DNA from: Streptomyces cellulosae
Lineage (GTDB): Bacteria > Actinomycetota > Actinomycetes > Streptomycetales > Streptomycetaceae
DNA: 64,000 bases
Assembly (NCBI RefSeq): GCF_000721105.1
Contig: NZ_JOEV01000008.1
Coordinates: 1-64,000 of the forward strand
Direction: 5' to 3'
The notes below the pieces were generated by a model. It ran no database searches, was not told the DNA's origin, and saw only the letters and a program-made list of their open reading frames with translations. The translations under genes were made by a program, and so were the position numbers. Numbering within the stretch: position 1 is the stretch's first letter; each line of letters opens with the position of its first letter. This document shows positions 61,742 to 64,000 of the stretch, one piece after another.

Positions 61742-62317
61742 GTGCGCAAGGATTCCGTCGTGGCCAATGAACGTGGATCGAGGGCCCGACATCGCATGTC
61801 CCAGCCCTCGGAACCTGATGAGGAGCTGATGCGTGCCCTGTACAGGGAGCACGCCGGACCTCTCCTTGCGTACGTCCTCCGTCTTGTCGCCGGCGACCGG
61901 CAGAGAGCCGAGGACGTCGTGCAGGAGACACTCATCCGTGCCTGGAAGAACGCCGGCCAGCTCAATCGAGCGACCGGATCGGTACGCCCCTGGCTGGTGA
62001 CGGTCGCCCGGCGCATCGTCATCGACGGCCACCGCAGCCGGCAAGCCCGGCCGCAGGAGGTCGATCCGTCGCCGCTGGAGGTCATCCCCGCGGAGGACGA
62101 GATCGACAAGGCGCTGTGGCTGATGACGTTGTCCGACGCGCTCGACGACCTGACCCCGGCCCACCGGGAGGTGCTCGTCGAGACGTACTTCAAGGGACGT
62201 ACGGTGAATGAGGCGGCCGAGACCCTGGGGATACCCAGTGGCACGGTCCGCTCCAGGGTGTTCTATGCCCTGCGGTCGATGAAGCTGGCACTGGAGGAGC
62301 GGGGGGTGACGGCGTGA
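61742..62317 (+). CDS. sigU: ECF sigma factor, SigU-like
   Basis: A 191-residue extracytoplasmic-function sigma factor. Region 2 is LMRALYREHAGPLLAYVLRLVAGDRQRAEDVVQETLIRAW, and region 4 is LTPAHREVLVETYFKGRTVNEAAETLGIPSGTVRSRVFYAL. The start is the GTG at 61742 (VRKDSVVANERG), set by a perfect GGAGG five bases upstream; the ATG at 61796 has none. It is co-translated with a zinc-binding anti-sigma factor. Order and partner match sigU (SCO2954) and rsuA of S. coelicolor, where high SigU activity alters secreted proteins and development. That identity is from context. Confidence 0.85.
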   Translation: MRKDSVVANERGSRARHRMSQPSEPDEELMRALYREHAGPLLAYVLRLVAGDRQRAEDVVQETLIRAWKNAGQLNRATGSVRPWLVTVARRIVIDGHRSRQARPQEVDPSPLEVIPAEDEIDKALWLMTLSDALDDLTPAHREVLVETYFKGRTVNEAAETLGIPSGTVRSRVFYALRSMKLALEERGVTA

Positions 62318-63150
62318 TGAGTGTGTACGGGGGATCACAGGGATTCGGTACGGGTGGTACGGGTATGTCTGGCCCCATGATGGGATCTCCGGGTCCGAAC
62401 GAACACGAGACCGTCGGCGCCTACGCCCTCGGCATCCTTGACGACGCCGAAGCCACCGCATTCGAGGCCCATCTCGCCACCTGCGAATGGTGCGCCCAGC
62501 AGCTCGACGAGCTCGCCGGGATGGAGCCGATGCTGGCCGCCCTCGCGGACCTGCCGGGCTCCGGCACCCCCGCGATCGGCGAGTCGCTCTCCGCGAAGCC
62601 CAGCCCCCGGCTGGCGACCAAGCTCGTCGACGAGGTCGCCGAGCGCCGGGCGCAGAAGCGCCGCCGCAGCTTCTACATGGTGGCGGCCGCTGCCGCGCTG
62701 ATCATCGGCGGCCCCTTCGCCGCCATGGCGGTGACCGGCGACGACTCGGGCGGCGGTGGCGGCACCACCGGCCAGGTCCTCTCGGCGAACCCGGCCAAGG
62801 ACCTCTTCGACAAGACGAAGGACAAGGTCTCGGGCGCGGACACCACGACGAAAGTCAGTGCGACCGTCGCCCTGCAGCAGAAGCTCTGGGGCACCAGCTC
62901 GGTCCTCGAGCTCAAGGGTGTCAAGGGCCCGCTCAAGTGCTCCATGATCTTCGTGGGGAAGAACGGCGAGCGCGAGACGGCCTCTTCCTGGTCCGTCCCC
63001 GACTCGGGCTACGGCCTGCCGGACGCCACCGACGAACAGGCCAAGAACCCGCTCTACATCAACGGCGGGGTGTCGATGGACCTGAGCAAGGTCGATCACA
63101 TCGAGGTCATGACGTTCGAAGGCAAGAAGCTCGTCAGCGTCGACGTGTGA
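62317..63150 (+). CDS. rsuA: zinc-binding anti-sigma factor (RsuA-like)
   Basis: A 277-residue membrane anti-sigma factor for the upstream sigma factor. The zinc-binding ZAS motif is HETVGAYALGILDDAEATAFEAHLATCEWC (residues about 29-60). One membrane segment (FYMVAAAAALIIGGPFAAMAV) near residues 118-140 leads to an outer domain of about 130 residues with a beta-rich pattern. It should hold the sigma factor inactive until an envelope signal releases it. The ATG at 62317 overlaps the sigma stop by one base (TGATG); a GTG at 62314 would add one residue. Confidence 0.88.
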   Translation: MSVYGGSQGFGTGGTGMSGPMMGSPGPNEHETVGAYALGILDDAEATAFEAHLATCEWCAQQLDELAGMEPMLAALADLPGSGTPAIGESLSAKPSPRLATKLVDEVAERRAQKRRRSFYMVAAAAALIIGGPFAAMAVTGDDSGGGGGTTGQVLSANPAKDLFDKTKDKVSGADTTTKVSATVALQQKLWGTSSVLELKGVKGPLKCSMIFVGKNGERETASSWSVPDSGYGLPDATDEQAKNPLYINGGVSMDLSKVDHIEVMTFEGKKLVSVDV

Positions 63151-63232
63151 ATTCCCTGAGAGCGGACACATAGCTTCCCGGGCCCCCCTTCGCGTACGGT
63201 TGACGGCTGCCCAGCACGTCAGAAGGGGGCCC

Positions 63233-64000
63233 GGTGGCCGCTCAGGCTCAGCAGGAAACCGCGGTTCACGACTCCGCACTGAAATCCGCCCAGGATTCTG
63301 TGCGGGAGCGCGAGATCAGCGTCGAACAGGAACACCTGAACCGGGTGTACCAGCGCCTCGAGGAGAAGATCCACGAGGCGGAGTTCCTCATGAACGACGC
63401 GGCCAAGCGGGGCCAGGTCGGCACGCCCGGCGCGCTCGCGGAGCGCGACGCCCAGGTCTTCCGGGCGGGTATCCATCTGAACAGGTTGAACAACGAGTTC
63501 GAGGACTTCCTCTTCGGCCGGATCGACCTGCTCCCCGGCAAGGACGGCAAGAAGGGACCCGACGGCGCCTACACCGCCGTGGAGCCCGCCGAGGGGGCGA
63601 TCCGCGAGGACAACACCGCCGACATCGCCGAGACCCTGCACATCGGCCGCATCGGAGTCCTCGACTCCGACTACACACCGCTGGTCATCGACTGGCGGGC
63701 CCCGGCGGCCGCCCCGTTCTACCGCTCCACCCCGGTCGATCCGGGCCGCGTCGTACGCCGCCGCGTGATCCGCTCCAAGGGCCGCAAGGTACTCGGCGTC
63801 GAGGACGACCTGATGCGTCCCGAGCTCAAGGCCCTCCTCGACGGCCACGACCTCCCGGTCATCGGCGACGGCGCCCTGATGGCCGCCCTCGGCCAGGCCC
63901 GCACCCACACCATGCGGGACATCGTCGCCTCCATCCAGGCCGAGCAGGACATGGTCATCCGCGCCCCCGCCGCCTCCGTGACGTACGTCGAGGGCGGACC
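63233..64000 (+). CDS. helD: HelD-like superfamily 1 helicase, 5' part
   Basis: The first 256 codons of a gene that continues beyond the window. A coiled-coil N terminus (VREREISVEQEHLNRVYQRLEEKIHEAEFL) is followed by HIGRIGVLDSDYTPLVIDWRAPAAAPFYRSTP, which is typical of HelD proteins that bind RNA polymerase and free stalled enzyme. The ATPase motifs would lie further downstream. Start GTG at 63233 has AGAAGGGGG upstream. It lies 82 bases after the anti-sigma gene and has a possible -10, TACGGT, at 63195-63200. Some actinobacterial HelD proteins give rifampicin tolerance. Confidence 0.88.

Overview
This window is chromosomal DNA of a Streptomyces species or a very close actinomycete. The evidence is extreme GC content with almost only G or C at third codon positions, frequent GTG starts and one TTG start, and a characteristic gene set: a 180-kDa-class NAD-glutamate dehydrogenase, pkaA/pkaB kinases, ftsEX, smpB-ssrA, ohrR/ohrA, matAB, narK-nnaR and an ECF sigma/anti-sigma pair. 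From memory, the gene order follows the S. coelicolor block from about SCO3001 down to SCO2952. That synteny is recollection, not a search.

Layout. 1-733: no supportable gene. 734-2776: a DUF6912-type protein, a HAD hydrolase and a DJ-1/PfpI protein. 2777-4067: a long non-coding gap with GGGGCT/GCCCC hairpins and a 13-unit 40-bp tandem array. 4068-9026: NAD-glutamate dehydrogenase. 9157-11783: teichoic-acid-type exporter and a divergent TetR regulator sharing three operator-like repeats. 11977-15557: orphan response regulator, galE and a GT-C membrane glycosyltransferase. 15579-16719: ohrR/ohrA organic-peroxide switch. 16709-18991: a GT2/CDP-glycerol polymerase probably linked to the exporter. 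19152-22774: a sugar ABC importer with no ATPase, whose first permease carries an inserted extracellular domain. 23198-30646: an FHA-FtsK/SpoIIIE ATPase facing the Ser/Thr kinases pkaA and pkaB. 30801-37475: prfB, a sortase substrate, ftsE, ftsX, a PDZ protease, smpB and tmRNA, a translation-rescue and division core.

37716-43106 is accessory in character: a TTA-containing secreted protein, a gene remnant, a whiJ-type ATPase/XRE/DUF397 set, a winged-helix gene with its own operator-like promoter, and a CopG/PIN toxin-antitoxin pair. 43121-49491 is a tightly coupled alpha-xyloside uptake and hydrolysis operon (binding protein, two permeases, GH31, LacI), with palindromic operators upstream and a TTA codon in the binding-protein signal peptide. 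49668-52063 is a divergent MFS/LysR pair. 52285-57425 is the matA-matB-acyltransferase locus for surface glycan and mycelial aggregation, with a 147-bp direct repeat between matA and matB. 57722-60376 is narK plus nnaR for nitrate. 60377-60882 holds a 9-bp minisatellite. 60883-64000 holds a CGNR regulator, sigU-like sigma factor, its anti-sigma factor and the 5' part of a HelD-type helicase gene.

No rRNA, tRNA, CRISPR array, prophage or insertion sequence was seen. The most unusual items are the MalF-P2-like insertion in a permease, the kinase/FHA-FtsK module with a Lys-to-Arg P-loop, the two N-terminal TTA codons, the compensating hairpin pair after the LysR gene, and several repeat arrays that keep all frames open.
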